A stretch of 64,000 nucleotides of DNA from Methylocapsa sp. S129 (GCF_009765995.1 NZ_LMUI01000011.1:1011800-1075799), one strand, 5' to 3'; positions 1-9,502 are shown, numbered from the stretch's first letter. Notes: generated by a model not told the origin, from the sequence alone. Made by a program: numbers and translations.

Positions 1-426
1 GAGAAGCGCCAGACCGGCGACAACACCCCCGGACGCCAGCGTCGCGACAAAAGAGGGCACGCGAAGGCCGACGTGAACAATGCCGCTGGCGATTCCAAAC
101 ACCAATCCGGTCGCGATGGCGACCGGAAATGCGCCGAGGCCAAGCGAGGGCAGAAGCTGAGCGACGATCACGCTCGCGAGAGACGCCAAGGCCTGAATCG
201 AGAGGTCGACGCCGCCCAAAAGAATAACGAACGTCTCTCCCGTCGCCAGGATGAACAGGACGGCGGTATCGGCCAACACCATTGTCAGCGTCTGAACGGA
301 GAGAAAGCTCGGCACGAAGAGCGCGATAAAGCCGACCAGAAAGACCAGCAGCGCCGGCGGCGCAAGATTGCGCAGCGCGCCCGATGAGACGCCCGGCAAA
401 TCACGAAGCTGCGATAAAGCGGTCAT
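1..426 (-). CDS. Sugar ABC transporter permease (partial, C-terminus outside window)
   Basis: This is the N-terminal 142 residues of an inner-membrane permease of the ribose/xylose/galactose (RbsC/BPD_transp_2) class. The ATG at 426 opens a frame that runs off the window at base 1. The visible protein has a polar start, then hydrophobic segments, and the conserved stretch ETFVILLGGVDLSI typical of RbsC-like permeases. It follows the ATPase gene by 32 bp on the same strand, so it is the second permease of the four-gene importer. Substrate cannot be read from the sequence. Confidence 0.85.
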   Translation of the reverse strand, partial: MTALSQLRDLPGVSSGALRNLAPPALLVFLVGFIALFVPSFLSVQTLTMVLADTAVLFILATGETFVILLGGVDLSIQALASLASVIVAQLLPSLGLGAFPVAIATGLVFGIASGIVHVGLRVPSFVATLASGGVVAGLALL

Positions 427-458
427 CGAAACCTTCTTTCCAATCTCGGGCAGCTCAA

Positions 459-1961
459 TCAGACCATGGCGCGCAGCAGATCCACCTGCGCTGGCTTTTG
501 GCCAGCCGCGGCTTCGAAGCGCGCGGTGATTTCCCCGTCGCGCATCGTCAACACCTGATGCGACAGGCCGATCGTCTCCTCCAGCGTGTCGGACAGCAGC
601 AAAATGGCGACGCCTTGCGCGGACAGTTCGCGCACAAGCTCGTAAACCTCCTCCTTGGCGCCGACATCGAGGCCGCGAGTCGGGTGATCGAGAATGAGAA
701 TGCGAGATCCCGCAGTCATCCAGCGCGCCAGAACGACTTTCTGCTGGTTGCCGCCGCTGAGCTTGCGACAGGCGACATCGACATTGGGCGCCTTGATGCG
801 CAGACGCTTCAGCCATTCCTTCGCAACGCTTCGTTCGCGGCGATGGTCGATGATTCCGTTCGCCATCACCGAGCCGAGATTGGCCAAGGTGATGTTTGAC
901 GCGATCGACAGGAACATCACCAGGCCCTCGGTCCTGCGCTCGCGCGGAACGGTGCCGACGCCCAGCTTGACGGCCTGTTCGGGACTGGCCAGCCGCACGG
1001 CATTGCCGTTGATTTTCAGGGAGCCGCTGGTTTGCGGCAGGAACCCGCCGAGCGAACGCGTCAATTCCTCGCGTCCCGAGCCGACGACCCCGGCGATGCC
1101 GACGACTTCGCCCTCGCGGATGCTGAAATCGACATTTCGAAACGCGCCCGAGACGCCAAGGCCCGCCGCTTCCAAAAGCACGGCCGGACGCGGCGGCGTC
1201 TGCTGCGCTTCTTTGTAATAGCCGGAATGCAGGCCTCGTCCGACCATAATTTCATGAAGCTGCGGCGCTGTGACTTTATCGGCGCGGTATTCTCCGACGA
1301 TTAGCCCGTCTTTCATGACATAGACGCGGTCGCTGACTTGCAACACTTCATCGAGACGGTGCGATACGAATACGAAACTCGCCCGCGCTTTCAGCGACCG
1401 CACGCGCGTGAACAGAATGTCGATGTCGGCGCGCGCGAGAACCGAGGTCGGTTCGTCGAGCAGGATGGTCAGCGGGCAATTCGTGCTGTCCTCCAACGTC
1501 AAGGCTTTGGCGAGCTCCACCATTTGCCGCGCCGCGAAACTCAGATCGGCGGTGCGCGCCGTAACATCGATGTCGACGCCGATCTTGCCGAGCTGACGCA
1601 GAGCGGCCTTGCGCATGGCGCGCCAGTTCACCAACCCAAAACGTGTGAACTCGCCCTCCTGGCCAAGATAGATGTTCTCGGCCACCGTCAGGTTGAGCAG
1701 CAGAGATTGTTCCTGAAACACCATGCCGATGCCGTTGCGCGCGGCGTCGCGCGCCGAGCGCAGGCGCAGCGGCTTGCCGTCGAGCGTCAGCGTTCCGCTG
1801 TCGGGCGATTGCGTGCCCGACAAGATGCGCATCAGAGTGGACTTGCCGGCGCCGTTTTCGCCAATGAGGCCGACGACTTCGTTACCGCCAATCGTGACGC
1901 TGACGTCGCGCAAGGCCTGCACGCCGGTGAAGGATTTGGATATGGACTGGGCTGCGAGCAT
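459..1961 (-). CDS. Sugar ABC transporter ATP-binding protein, double-NBD (RbsA/MglA class)
   Basis: A 500-residue ATPase made of two fused nucleotide-binding domains that powers sugar uptake. The first domain has a canonical Walker A (GENGAGKST, residues 34-42), a Walker B (ILLDEPT) and a degenerate signature (LSFAARQ). The second lacks a real Walker A (VGSGREE) but has a perfect signature LSGGNQQK. This asymmetry is normal for the RbsA/MglA/XylG family. It starts 7 bp after the stop of the upstream permease, so the two are co-transcribed and probably translationally coupled. Confidence 0.93.
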   Translation of the reverse strand: MLAAQSISKSFTGVQALRDVSVTIGGNEVVGLIGENGAGKSTLMRILSGTQSPDSGTLTLDGKPLRLRSARDAARNGIGMVFQEQSLLLNLTVAENIYLGQEGEFTRFGLVNWRAMRKAALRQLGKIGVDIDVTARTADLSFAARQMVELAKALTLEDSTNCPLTILLDEPTSVLARADIDILFTRVRSLKARASFVFVSHRLDEVLQVSDRVYVMKDGLIVGEYRADKVTAPQLHEIMVGRGLHSGYYKEAQQTPPRPAVLLEAAGLGVSGAFRNVDFSIREGEVVGIAGVVGSGREELTRSLGGFLPQTSGSLKINGNAVRLASPEQAVKLGVGTVPRERRTEGLVMFLSIASNITLANLGSVMANGIIDHRRERSVAKEWLKRLRIKAPNVDVACRKLSGGNQQKVVLARWMTAGSRILILDHPTRGLDVGAKEEVYELVRELSAQGVAILLLSDTLEETIGLSHQVLTMRDGEITARFEAAAGQKPAQVDLLRAMV

Positions 1962-1968
1962 GGCGCGC

Positions 1969-3012
1969 TTACTTCACGATCTTGAGGCGAAGGCGGTCGA
2001 GCGACGACGCGACGGCGGCGATGATCATCAGGCCCTGCACGGTTTGCTGGATATAAGGGGAGATGCCGAGCAGCACCATGCCGTTGCCGAGCACCGTCAC
2101 GATGAGAACGCCTACCAGCGTATTGATGACGCCGCCCTCGCCTCCGGTCAGCGCGGTGCCGCCGACGACTACCGCCGTGATCGCGGCGAACAAGCGCCCG
2201 TCGCCGATCACTGAATTGGATTGGCCGAGCTGCGCGGCGGCCAGAACGCCCGCCACGCCGTAGAAGAGGCCGGCGATCGTGAAGGCGGCGATGCGCACGC
2301 GTCTGGGATTGACGCCTGACAATTCCGCCAGATCCTCGCCGCCGCCGATCGCCACAATATGCAAGCCGAGGCGCGTGAAATATTGAATGAAAATCGCCAC
2401 GGCCAGCGCCGCCAAAGCAATCCAGACCGAAAGCGGGAGCTCCAGGAAGCGGGTCAGCGCAAGGCCGCGCAAGGCGGGGTCCATCAGGCGCACCGCGGAG
2501 CCGCCGAGCAGATAAGTGGAGACGCCGAGCCCGATGAACCACACGCCAAGGGTCGCCATGAAGGACGGGATTCTGAGGCCGGTCTGGATGTTTCCGCTCA
2601 AGAAACCCATGAAGCCGCTCGCGCATACCGCCGCGAGCACGGCCCACCAGCCAAAATTGCTGGCGTTGGAATCATTGGCGGCGAGCAAGACCAAAGTCGT
2701 CGCGGCGATCGCCACGGCGCCTTCGGCGGATAAGTCGATGCTGCCCATCAGAATGACGAACGTCGTTCCCATCGCCAGCGTCAACGGCACGGCGGCCGCA
2801 TTGGCGATGCGGATCAAATTGCGCAATTCGATGAAATTAGGATTGGCGATCGCGATCAGGATGCAGAGCGCGACGAGAACGAAGACCGGCGCGAAGGCGC
2901 GCATCCGCCGCGCCGCTGTCGTTTTCCAGGCGGCAAGGGACGGCCGACGCGGCGCGCCGACCGCGTTGCGTGATTGAGGCGGAAATTCCGCCTGTTCGGA
3001 ATGCAGGGTCAT
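1969..3012 (-). CDS. Sugar ABC transporter permease (RbsC class)
   Basis: A 347-residue multi-spanning permease with a 35-45 residue polar N-terminus, then about eight to ten hydrophobic segments. The conserved TTFVILMGSIDLSAEG and the IGGGEDLAELSGVNP loop are typical of the RbsC/AraH family. Two different permeases (this and the one at 1-426) suggest a heterodimeric membrane channel. It lies between the binding protein and the ATPase. The C-terminal HTVQG-like region ends in basic residues at the cytoplasmic face. Confidence 0.9.
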   Translation of the reverse strand: MTLHSEQAEFPPQSRNAVGAPRRPSLAAWKTTAARRMRAFAPVFVLVALCILIAIANPNFIELRNLIRIANAAAVPLTLAMGTTFVILMGSIDLSAEGAVAIAATTLVLLAANDSNASNFGWWAVLAAVCASGFMGFLSGNIQTGLRIPSFMATLGVWFIGLGVSTYLLGGSAVRLMDPALRGLALTRFLELPLSVWIALAALAVAIFIQYFTRLGLHIVAIGGGEDLAELSGVNPRRVRIAAFTIAGLFYGVAGVLAAAQLGQSNSVIGDGRLFAAITAVVVGGTALTGGEGGVINTLVGVLIVTVLGNGMVLLGISPYIQQTVQGLMIIAAVASSLDRLRLKIVK

Positions 3013-3126
3013 TGGCCGCCTGGATCACGAAATTGACGGCCGCCACCGCAACGGGAGGGGATTGCGGTGGCGGCTCAACCGAAACGGGCGATGATACGCC
3101 GTTTCGAAGCAGGAGCGAGAGCGTCG

Positions 3127-4215
3127 TCAGCTCGCCCGGATCGGGCCGACGACGCGTCCCCACAAGTCGTTCCAATCGTAGGTCGGCTGCGAGTCCACGT
3201 TGGTCTTGAAATATTGCTCGACGTTGTCCTTGGCGATCGTCGTGGTCTGACCGTAGAACTCGCGATGTTCGTGCGGCTCCTTGGTCGGGTCGAACGCCTT
3301 CATCGCGGCGTGGTAACCGATCGACAGCCCCATCCCGCCCTGCCAAAACGGATCGGACGTGATGGTCGCGGCAAATTCGCCCTTGCGTACTGCATCGACG
3401 GCGGCCTTGATGCCGTCGATGCCGACGACCGGCACTTTCCCCGCGAGCCCTTCGGCGCGCAAGGCTTCCAGCGCGCCGCTGCCCATGTCGTCATTGGCGG
3501 CCCAGATGCCTTTGATCTTGTCGCCGAAACGGGTGAGCAGGCTGCTTGTGAGGTCGTAGGCTTCCGTCGCCTTCCAATTGGCGACCTGGAAATCGAGCAA
3601 CTGGATGTTGGGATGAGCGGCCAGCGTTTGATCCAGACCCTTCTTGCGCTCGATGGCGGCCGTTGTTGAGATCATGCCGCCCAACGCCACGATGCCGCCC
3701 GAACCGCCGATCGCCTTGATCAGGGCTTCCGTAATGGCCGAGCCGCTCTTGATGCCGTCAAATTCAATATGGGAGATGTAATAGGGGTTAAAGCTCTCGG
3801 GGTGGAGATCGCTGGGCTTGTTCCATTGCGTGACGACATAAGCCCCCGCCTTGAAGCAGGATTCGACGATCGGCCGCGCGTCGGGCGTGTCGTTAGGGTC
3901 GGAGTTCAACACCATGTGACCGCCGCTCTTGGACAGCAGGGCCTTGATATCGGCGATGCCTTTTTCGCTATTGCCCTCCGATACGACGGTGACATGTTCC
4001 GCGCCTACGGATTTGGCGAAGGCTTCCGCGCCGGTTTTCCACACGGCGTGATAGGGATTGGAGAGCGAGCGGATCGAGGTGACGAGCAAGGGCTTGTCGC
4101 CGGCCGCCCGCGCCCTGCGCGGCAGAGCCATAGCGGCGAGGCCGCCCGCGGCGCCGCCGAGGAGAGAGCGGCGGGTCAGCGCGCCCGCGCCGGGCATCGA
4201 AAAGCGTTCCATCAT
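3127..4215 (-). CDS. Sugar ABC transporter periplasmic substrate-binding protein (Tat signal)
   Basis: The periplasmic receptor of the importer, of the Peripla_BP_4 (ribose-binding) fold. I start it at the ATG at 4215, which follows a good ribosome site (AAGGAAAGG), not at the longer open frame to 4359. The N-terminus TRRSLLGG plus a hydrophobic run and ARA is a twin-arginine signal, so the protein is exported folded. The mature part has typical features (LLSKSGGHMVLNSDP, GIWAANDDMGSGAL, VVGIDGI). It is first in the operon; the divergent promoter region is 4216-4451. Confidence 0.9.
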   Translation of the reverse strand: MMERFSMPGAGALTRRSLLGGAAGGLAAMALPRRARAAGDKPLLVTSIRSLSNPYHAVWKTGAEAFAKSVGAEHVTVVSEGNSEKGIADIKALLSKSGGHMVLNSDPNDTPDARPIVESCFKAGAYVVTQWNKPSDLHPESFNPYYISHIEFDGIKSGSAITEALIKAIGGSGGIVALGGMISTTAAIERKKGLDQTLAAHPNIQLLDFQVANWKATEAYDLTSSLLTRFGDKIKGIWAANDDMGSGALEALRAEGLAGKVPVVGIDGIKAAVDAVRKGEFAATITSDPFWQGGMGLSIGYHAAMKAFDPTKEPHEHREFYGQTTTIAKDNVEQYFKTNVDSQPTYDWNDLWGRVVGPIRAS

Positions 4216-4451
4216 CGTATGACCTTTCCTTGAGTTTTGGTTTCCATCCGGGGGTCGTTTTTTTGAGGCGTCTTTTTTGAAAGGCGTCGCGCATTCAATA
4301 AAATTGGTCCTACAACCCTTCAACCGGATTAGCATATGATAGCAATTGACGAGGCACAAGAGAGATGTGAGTCTGAACGAACGTTTCAGGCTTCATTCAA
4401 GCTGACGCGCGGCGCCGTTCGCGACCGACAGGCTGTCTCCGGGGAGGAACA
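4216..4451. promoter_or_regulatory. Divergent promoter region, sugar ABC operon / GMC oxidoreductase
   Basis: A 236-bp non-coding stretch between two divergent units. It is clearly more AT-rich than its surroundings around 4260-4350 (runs of T, and TAGCATATGATAGC near 4329). A GGGGAGGAACA ribosome site lies just before the GMC start at 4452. No operator is obvious. Shared control of the importer and the oxidase is inferred from the arrangement only. Confidence 0.5.
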
Positions 4452-6164
4452 ATGCCCGATTACATCATCGTCGGGGGCGGCTCCGCGGGCTGCGTGATGG
4501 CGGCCCGCCTCAGCGAGGATCGCGACGTTTCCGTGCTCCTGCTGGAGGCTGGGCCCCGCGATACCGATCCTTATATTCATATGCCGGTCGGCTTCTTCAA
4601 AATGACGAGCGGTCCGCTCGTGTGGGGTTACGAAACAAAGCCTGGCCGGGAGATCGACGGGCGCAGCATGGTCTATCCGCAGGGGCGGGTTCTGGGCGGC
4701 GGCAGCTCGATCAATGCGCAAGTGTTCACGCGCGGCTGCCGCGAGGATTACGACGGCTGGGCGCGTGACGAAGGCTGCGCGGGTTGGTCGTTCCAGGATG
4801 TGTTACCTTATTTCAAACGGTCGGAAGACAATGACCTGCTGTCGGGGCCTTTCCATGGCAATGGCGGGCCGCTCGGCGTGACTTCGCCCAGCCCGCATCC
4901 TCTGACGCGCGTCTTCGTTCAGGCGGCGCAGCAGGCTGGTCTGCCGTTCAATTCGGATTTTAACGGCGCAGGCCAGGCGGGCGCCGGGATCTACCAGATC
5001 ACGACCCGCCACGGCCGGCGCTGCAGCGCCGCGACCGGTTATTTGAAGCCCGCGTTTGGGCGCCCCAACCTGTCGGTGCGCACCGGCGTGACGACCACCC
5101 GGATCGTCGTCGAGAAAGGCCGCGCCATCGGCGTTGAAATCGTCGAGAACGGACGCCGCGCGCTGCTGCGCGCGGACCGCGAAGTTCTTGTCTGTTCGGG
5201 CGCGATCGGCTCGCCGAAATTGCTGATGCTGTCGGGCATCGGCCCGGCGGCGCATCTGCGCGAGCATGGAATCGCGGTCGTCCAGGATCTGCCCGGCGTG
5301 GGCCAGAACCTGCAGGACCACATGGATATCGACACCGTTTACGAACTCACCGGCCCTTACAGCTACGACAAATACAAGAAGCCGCATTGGAAATTGCTGG
5401 CCGGGCTCGAATACAAGATGTTCGGCAAGGGGCCCGTCGCCTCCAATCTCGTCGAGGGCGGCGCTTTCTGGTGGGGCGATCGCTCGGAGACGACGCCCGA
5501 TCTGCAGTTCCATTTCCTGCCCGGGGCAGGGGTCGAGAAAGGCATCGGCACGGTTCCAGGCGGCAACGGATGCACGCTGAATTCTTATCATTTGCGTCCG
5601 CGCTCGCGGGGCTCGGTGACCTTGCAATCGGCCGATCCGTCGACCGCGCCCGTGATCGACCCCAATGCTTTCGCCGAGCCCTACGATCTCGCCCGCGCGA
5701 TCGATGGCGTCAAAATATGTCGAGAGATCATGGCGCAAAGCGCTTTCGCCCGTTTTATCGCGCGCGAGCATATTCCCGGCGACAATATGCGCAGCGAGGC
5801 GGACTATCAGGCGTTCGCCCGGCAGGCCGCCCGCTCGGCCTATCATCCGGTCGGCACATGCCGGATGGGAATGGACGAAAGCGCGGTGGTCGACCCGCAA
5901 TTGCGCGTGCGCGCTATCGATGGGCTGCGGGTGTGCGACAGTTCCGTCATGCCTCGCCTGATCTCGTCGAACACAAACGCCGCCGTCATCATGATCGGAG
6001 AAAAGGCCTCCGATCTCGTGCGCGGCAATCGCGCATCGACGCCGCCTCAAACACAGGAAGCGGCCTTGATGGGGTCAACGATAGCGCCGCCGCGAGGCGG
6101 CGCTTCTCAAAGCGTCTCAACATCCCGGCTCTTGATTGGCGGACGCTTGCCCCCGCCCAGATAA
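4452..6164 (+). CDS. GMC-family FAD oxidoreductase (choline/alcohol dehydrogenase-like)
   Basis: A 570-residue glucose-methanol-choline oxidoreductase that oxidises an alcohol or sugar with FAD. It has the Rossmann motif GGGSAG (residues 8-13), GMC signature 1 (GRVLGGGSSINAQVFTRG) and signature 2 (GAIGSPKLLMLSGIGP), the active-site His region YHPVGTCRMG and the C-terminal NTNAAVIMIGEKASD. A normal family member would end soon after that. Here about 35 further low-complexity residues run over a hairpin and overlap the end of livF by 58 bp. Divergence from a sugar importer suggests the two act on related compounds (inference). Confidence 0.92.
   Translation: MPDYIIVGGGSAGCVMAARLSEDRDVSVLLLEAGPRDTDPYIHMPVGFFKMTSGPLVWGYETKPGREIDGRSMVYPQGRVLGGGSSINAQVFTRGCREDYDGWARDEGCAGWSFQDVLPYFKRSEDNDLLSGPFHGNGGPLGVTSPSPHPLTRVFVQAAQQAGLPFNSDFNGAGQAGAGIYQITTRHGRRCSAATGYLKPAFGRPNLSVRTGVTTTRIVVEKGRAIGVEIVENGRRALLRADREVLVCSGAIGSPKLLMLSGIGPAAHLREHGIAVVQDLPGVGQNLQDHMDIDTVYELTGPYSYDKYKKPHWKLLAGLEYKMFGKGPVASNLVEGGAFWWGDRSETTPDLQFHFLPGAGVEKGIGTVPGGNGCTLNSYHLRPRSRGSVTLQSADPSTAPVIDPNAFAEPYDLARAIDGVKICREIMAQSAFARFIAREHIPGDNMRSEADYQAFARQAARSAYHPVGTCRMGMDESAVVDPQLRVRAIDGLRVCDSSVMPRLISSNTNAAVIMIGEKASDLVRGNRASTPPQTQEAALMGSTIAPPRGGASQSVSTSRLLIGGRLPPPR
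6083..6104. terminator. GC hairpin at the convergent GMC/livF ends
   Basis: A perfect 9-bp stem (6083-6091 with 6096-6104) around a 4-base loop, next to the livF stop at 6107 and inside the GMC 3' extension. There is no T-run on either side, so it would be a weak or factor-assisted bidirectional terminator. Confidence 0.5.
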
Positions 6165-6862
6165 AGTTCGCGCATCAAGGTTGAATCGCGCAGGTCGGCG
6201 ATGGCGCTTGCGAGGACGATCTTTCCCGATTGCATCAAATAGCCGCGCGCGGCGACGGAGAGGGCGAGGCCGGCGTTCTGTTCGACGAGCAGCACCGCCG
6301 CGCCGAAATTCTTGCGCACGTCGATGATCACGGACTGGACCTCCCGGACCATCAAGGGCGAAAGGCCCAGCGAGGGTTCGTCGAGAAGAAGCAGGCGCGG
6401 GCGCGCCATCAAGCCGCGCGCGATCGCCAGCATCTGCTGCTGGCCGCCGCTGAGTTCGCCGCCCTTGGCCGACCGCTTGTCGGCGAGGATCGAAAAGTAG
6501 GATTCCATGCGGCCGATATCGGCCTCGACCTCGCCCTGGTCCTCTCGCGAATAGGCGCCAAGGCGGAGATTTTCGCGCACTGTCAGATCCGCAAAGATGC
6601 GCCGGCCCTCCGGCACCATGACGACGCCCAGCTTCGCCAGCCGGTCCGGCGGGAGGCCCGTGACGTCGTGGCCGTCCAGCATGATCCTGCCGCGCTTTGG
6701 CTTGAGCAGCCCGCAGATGGCGCGCATGAGCGTCGATTTGCCGGCGCCGTTAGGTCCGAGGATCGTCGCAATTTCACCTTCGGCCACCGACAGCGACACG
6801 TCGCGATTGACGGCGACGGCGCCGTAGGCGGTATCGACGTTTGCAACCTCGAGCAGGCTCAC
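6107..6862 (-). CDS. livF: Branched-chain amino-acid-type ABC transporter ATPase LivF
   Basis: A 251-residue ATPase of a HAAT-family importer. Walker A is GPNGAGKST (residues 36-44), signature LSGGQQQ, Walker B RLLLLDEPS followed by LGLSP, all typical of LivF. The start is the GTG at 6862, which overlaps the livG stop in a GTGA arrangement; the longer open frame to 7009 is out of register with family members. Last gene of livKHMGF. Its 3' end overlaps the convergent GMC gene. Confidence 0.92.
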   Translation of the reverse strand: MSLLEVANVDTAYGAVAVNRDVSLSVAEGEIATILGPNGAGKSTLMRAICGLLKPKRGRIMLDGHDVTGLPPDRLAKLGVVMVPEGRRIFADLTVRENLRLGAYSREDQGEVEADIGRMESYFSILADKRSAKGGELSGGQQQMLAIARGLMARPRLLLLDEPSLGLSPLMVREVQSVIIDVRKNFGAAVLLVEQNAGLALSVAARGYLMQSGKIVLASAIADLRDSTLMRELYLGGGKRPPIKSRDVETL

Positions 6863-7575
6863 GTCGGCGCTCCCAGATAGACTTCCACCACCTTCTTGTC
6901 GTTCAGCACCTTGTTGGGGGGCCCTTCGGCGATCTTGACGCCAAAGTTGAGCACGACGAGGCGGCGGCAGATCGAAGCGATGAGGTTCATGTCGTGATCG
7001 ATCAAGCAAACGCCGATGCCCCGGCCGGGCAATTGCAGGATAATCTCGGCCAGTTGCTCGGTTTCGCCGTCGTTGAGGCCCGCGGCGGGCTCGTCAAGAA
7101 GCAGCAGCGCCGGTCGTGCGGCCAGCGCCAGGGCGACGCCCAGGCGACGCAGATTGCCGAAGGGCATGGACCCGGCGATCTCCTCCTCGCGCCCCTTGAG
7201 GCCAACGAAATGGAGGATATCGGAAGGCGACATACTCTTGCCATTGACGGACGCGGCGCCATGTTCATGCGCGATGAGGATGTTCTCGCGGACCGACAGG
7301 GCGGGGAAGGACATCGCCTGCTGAAAGGTGCGCACAAGCCCCTTGCGCGCGATCTGATGAGCCGGCAGCCCGGCGATATTCTCGCCGCGCCAACGCACGC
7401 TTCCCGCGGTCGGCTTCAGGGCTCCGGTCACGACATTGAACAGCGTCGTCTTGCCCGAACCGTTCGGGCCGACGATGCCGAGAATCTCGTCGAGATCGAT
7501 CGACAGATCGACGCCGTCAAGCGCAACGACGCCGCCGAATGTCTTGCGCAGGCCTGAAATCTCGAGAGCGCTCAT
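6859..7575 (-). CDS. livG: Branched-chain amino-acid-type ABC transporter ATPase LivG
   Basis: A 238-residue ATPase partner of LivF. Walker A GPNGSGKTT (residues 36-44), Walker B LLLLDEPAAGLN and a H-loop DHDMNLI are clear. The usual signature is degenerate here (MPFGNLRRLGVALAL), as often seen in LivG (PYGxxRRLE), but with Asn where Gln is common. It overlaps livM by 4 bp (ATGA) and livF by 4 bp, so the three are translationally coupled. Confidence 0.9.
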   Translation of the reverse strand: MSALEISGLRKTFGGVVALDGVDLSIDLDEILGIVGPNGSGKTTLFNVVTGALKPTAGSVRWRGENIAGLPAHQIARKGLVRTFQQAMSFPALSVRENILIAHEHGAASVNGKSMSPSDILHFVGLKGREEEIAGSMPFGNLRRLGVALALAARPALLLLDEPAAGLNDGETEQLAEIILQLPGRGIGVCLIDHDMNLIASICRRLVVLNFGVKIAEGPPNKVLNDKKVVEVYLGAPT

Positions 7576-8612
7576 GCGCGCGCGACCTTGCTGCGCAGCG
7601 TCCTATACAAACTCGCAAGACCCGCCATGACGCCGCCGGGAAGAAGAAGGATGACGGCGATCAGGCCAATTCCATAGGCGATGCGCGCATCGATCGGATC
7701 GAGGTTGAGCACTTCGGGCAGGAACGTGACGATAAGCGCGCCGGCGAGCGGCCCATAGAGCATGCGCGGACCGCCGAGCATGACCATCAGCGCGATATAG
7801 ACGCTTGGGAAGGCGCCAAAGAGCTCCGGTGAGATGTGCTGGAGAAAGTAGACCTGGAGGATGCCGGCGACCCCGGCGAAGGCCCCGCTGAGCATGAAGG
7901 CGACAATCTTGTGGAAACGGACATCGATTCCGAGCGCCGATGCGAGCTTTTCGTTCTCGCGAATGGAGCGGAGCGTGCGGCCATAGCGGGAGACCATCAC
8001 CAACCAGGTGAGCGCGATGCTCGCCAGCACGAAGAAGGCGACCAGCAGGTAGACATTCTGCAGCTTGCCGAAGCTGACGCCGAACAGCGGCGCGATCGCG
8101 CCGATGTCGAGGCCCGAAGCGGCGCCCGTGAAGGCGCCGCCATTGGTCAGGACGATCGCGAGAAGACCGCAAAACGCGAAGGTGATGATCACAAAGTGAT
8201 GGCCGCCGACGCGGAGCGAGGGAAGCCCAACGAGGCCCGCTGCGAGCGCCGAGAAGATCGCCGCGAAAGGCAGCGCCGTCCAAAGATTCATGCCGAGATC
8301 GCGCGAAAGGATGGCTCCGGTATAGGCGCCGACGCCCATCAGCGCGGCATGCCCCACCGACATGATGCCCGCCTGGCCGACGAGGATCGCAAGGCCATAA
8401 AGCGCGATGGCGCTGACGCCCGTCGATGTGGCGAGCGAGAGAAGCCGGTAGCCCGGGTGGAACCAGGGGAGCCCGAAGAGCACGACGATGAGGATCGTCG
8501 GCATGATCAATCGTTCGACCAGGGTGAGATGGGCGCCCGCGGCGACCTTGACCTCGCTTTCAGGGGTCGCGGGGGCGGGCGCGGTATCGACCATGGTCTC
8601 GCTATTGCTCAT
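7572..8612 (-). CDS. livM: Branched-chain amino-acid-type ABC transporter permease LivM
   Basis: A 346-residue permease. I place the start at the ATG at 8612 (MSNSETMVDTAP); the open frame continues upstream to 9614, but that part is only a shadow of livH. A polar N-terminal arm of about 40 residues precedes roughly nine hydrophobic segments. The QAGIMSVGHAALMGVGAYTG stretch and the loop SIRENEKLASALGIDV are diagnostic of LivM. It begins 20 bp after livH stops. Confidence 0.92.
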   Translation of the reverse strand: MSNSETMVDTAPAPATPESEVKVAAGAHLTLVERLIMPTILIVVLFGLPWFHPGYRLLSLATSTGVSAIALYGLAILVGQAGIMSVGHAALMGVGAYTGAILSRDLGMNLWTALPFAAIFSALAAGLVGLPSLRVGGHHFVIITFAFCGLLAIVLTNGGAFTGAASGLDIGAIAPLFGVSFGKLQNVYLLVAFFVLASIALTWLVMVSRYGRTLRSIRENEKLASALGIDVRFHKIVAFMLSGAFAGVAGILQVYFLQHISPELFGAFPSVYIALMVMLGGPRMLYGPLAGALIVTFLPEVLNLDPIDARIAYGIGLIAVILLLPGGVMAGLASLYRTLRSKVARA

Positions 8613-8632
8613 CTGACGATCGACTCCGGACT

Positions 8633-9502
8633 CTAGACGGCGCGCGGGCCGGCCGTGCCGCCGAGCAGGCCGTTGGGGCGCAGCAGCAGGATCAGGATCA
8701 TCAATGCGAAGGAATAAGCCTCCGTCCATTCGGGCAGGCCGTAGCCGGCGCTGAGCCCATCCATCAGGCCAAGAACGAGGCCGGCGACGACAGCGCCGGC
8801 GACGTTGCCCAGGCCGCCGATCAGGGCCACGGCGAAGCCGCGCACGACAATGGTGCTGCCGATGAATGGCGTGATGGGAAACAGCGCGATCATCAGCGCG
8901 CCACCCAGACCAGCCAGCATGCTGCCGTAGATGAAGACGCCGGTGATGTAACGCCGAACCGGAACTCCCATCAGCGACGCTGTCTCCTGATCGGCGACGC
9001 TGGCGCGCAGCGCGAGACCATAGCGGCTGCGCGAAATGCCAAAGAAGGTGATCGCCACGACGACCGCTGTGATGAGTACGACCACGGCGCGCATGACGAT
9101 GATCTGGACGCCGCCGATCTCCCACACGCCGCTCAGCGGTTCGGGGATGCTCTTCTGGTAGGAGTTCCAGAAGCGAATGACGAAATGCTGCAAAACGACG
9201 ATCAGCCCGAGAGAGATGATGAATCCATTCATCGGACGGTCGAGCGTCAGACGAAAGAGGCCCCGCTCCAGAACGAAACCAAGCAGGCCGACGAACAGCA
9301 CGGCTGCTACGAGGCCGATGATGAAGCCGCCGCCGTTGCTGACCACGAGCCAGGTCGTCATGCCGCCGATCATCAGGAATTCGCCATGGGCGAAGTTGAT
9401 GATGCCGGTCAGTCCGAAGATCAGCGTGATGCCAATGCCAATAAGAATGATGACGCTCGCGACGGACAAGCTGTTGACGAGTTGCTGCAGGAAAATTTCC
9501 AT
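8633..9502 (-). CDS. livH: Branched-chain amino-acid-type ABC transporter permease LivH
   Basis: A 289-residue membrane permease, nearly all hydrophobic, with the LivH hallmarks GLTGIINFAHGEFLMIGG near the N-terminus and the loop SRYGLALRASVADQETASLMG in the middle. It pairs with LivM to form the channel. It is separated from the upstream binding-protein gene by 138 bp that contain a strong hairpin, an arrangement that usually lowers permease expression relative to the binding protein. Confidence 0.92.
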   Translation of the reverse strand: MEIFLQQLVNSLSVASVIILIGIGITLIFGLTGIINFAHGEFLMIGGMTTWLVVSNGGGFIIGLVAAVLFVGLLGFVLERGLFRLTLDRPMNGFIISLGLIVVLQHFVIRFWNSYQKSIPEPLSGVWEIGGVQIIVMRAVVVLITAVVVAITFFGISRSRYGLALRASVADQETASLMGVPVRRYITGVFIYGSMLAGLGGALMIALFPITPFIGSTIVVRGFAVALIGGLGNVAGAVVAGLVLGLMDGLSAGYGLPEWTEAYSFALMILILLLRPNGLLGGTAGPRAV

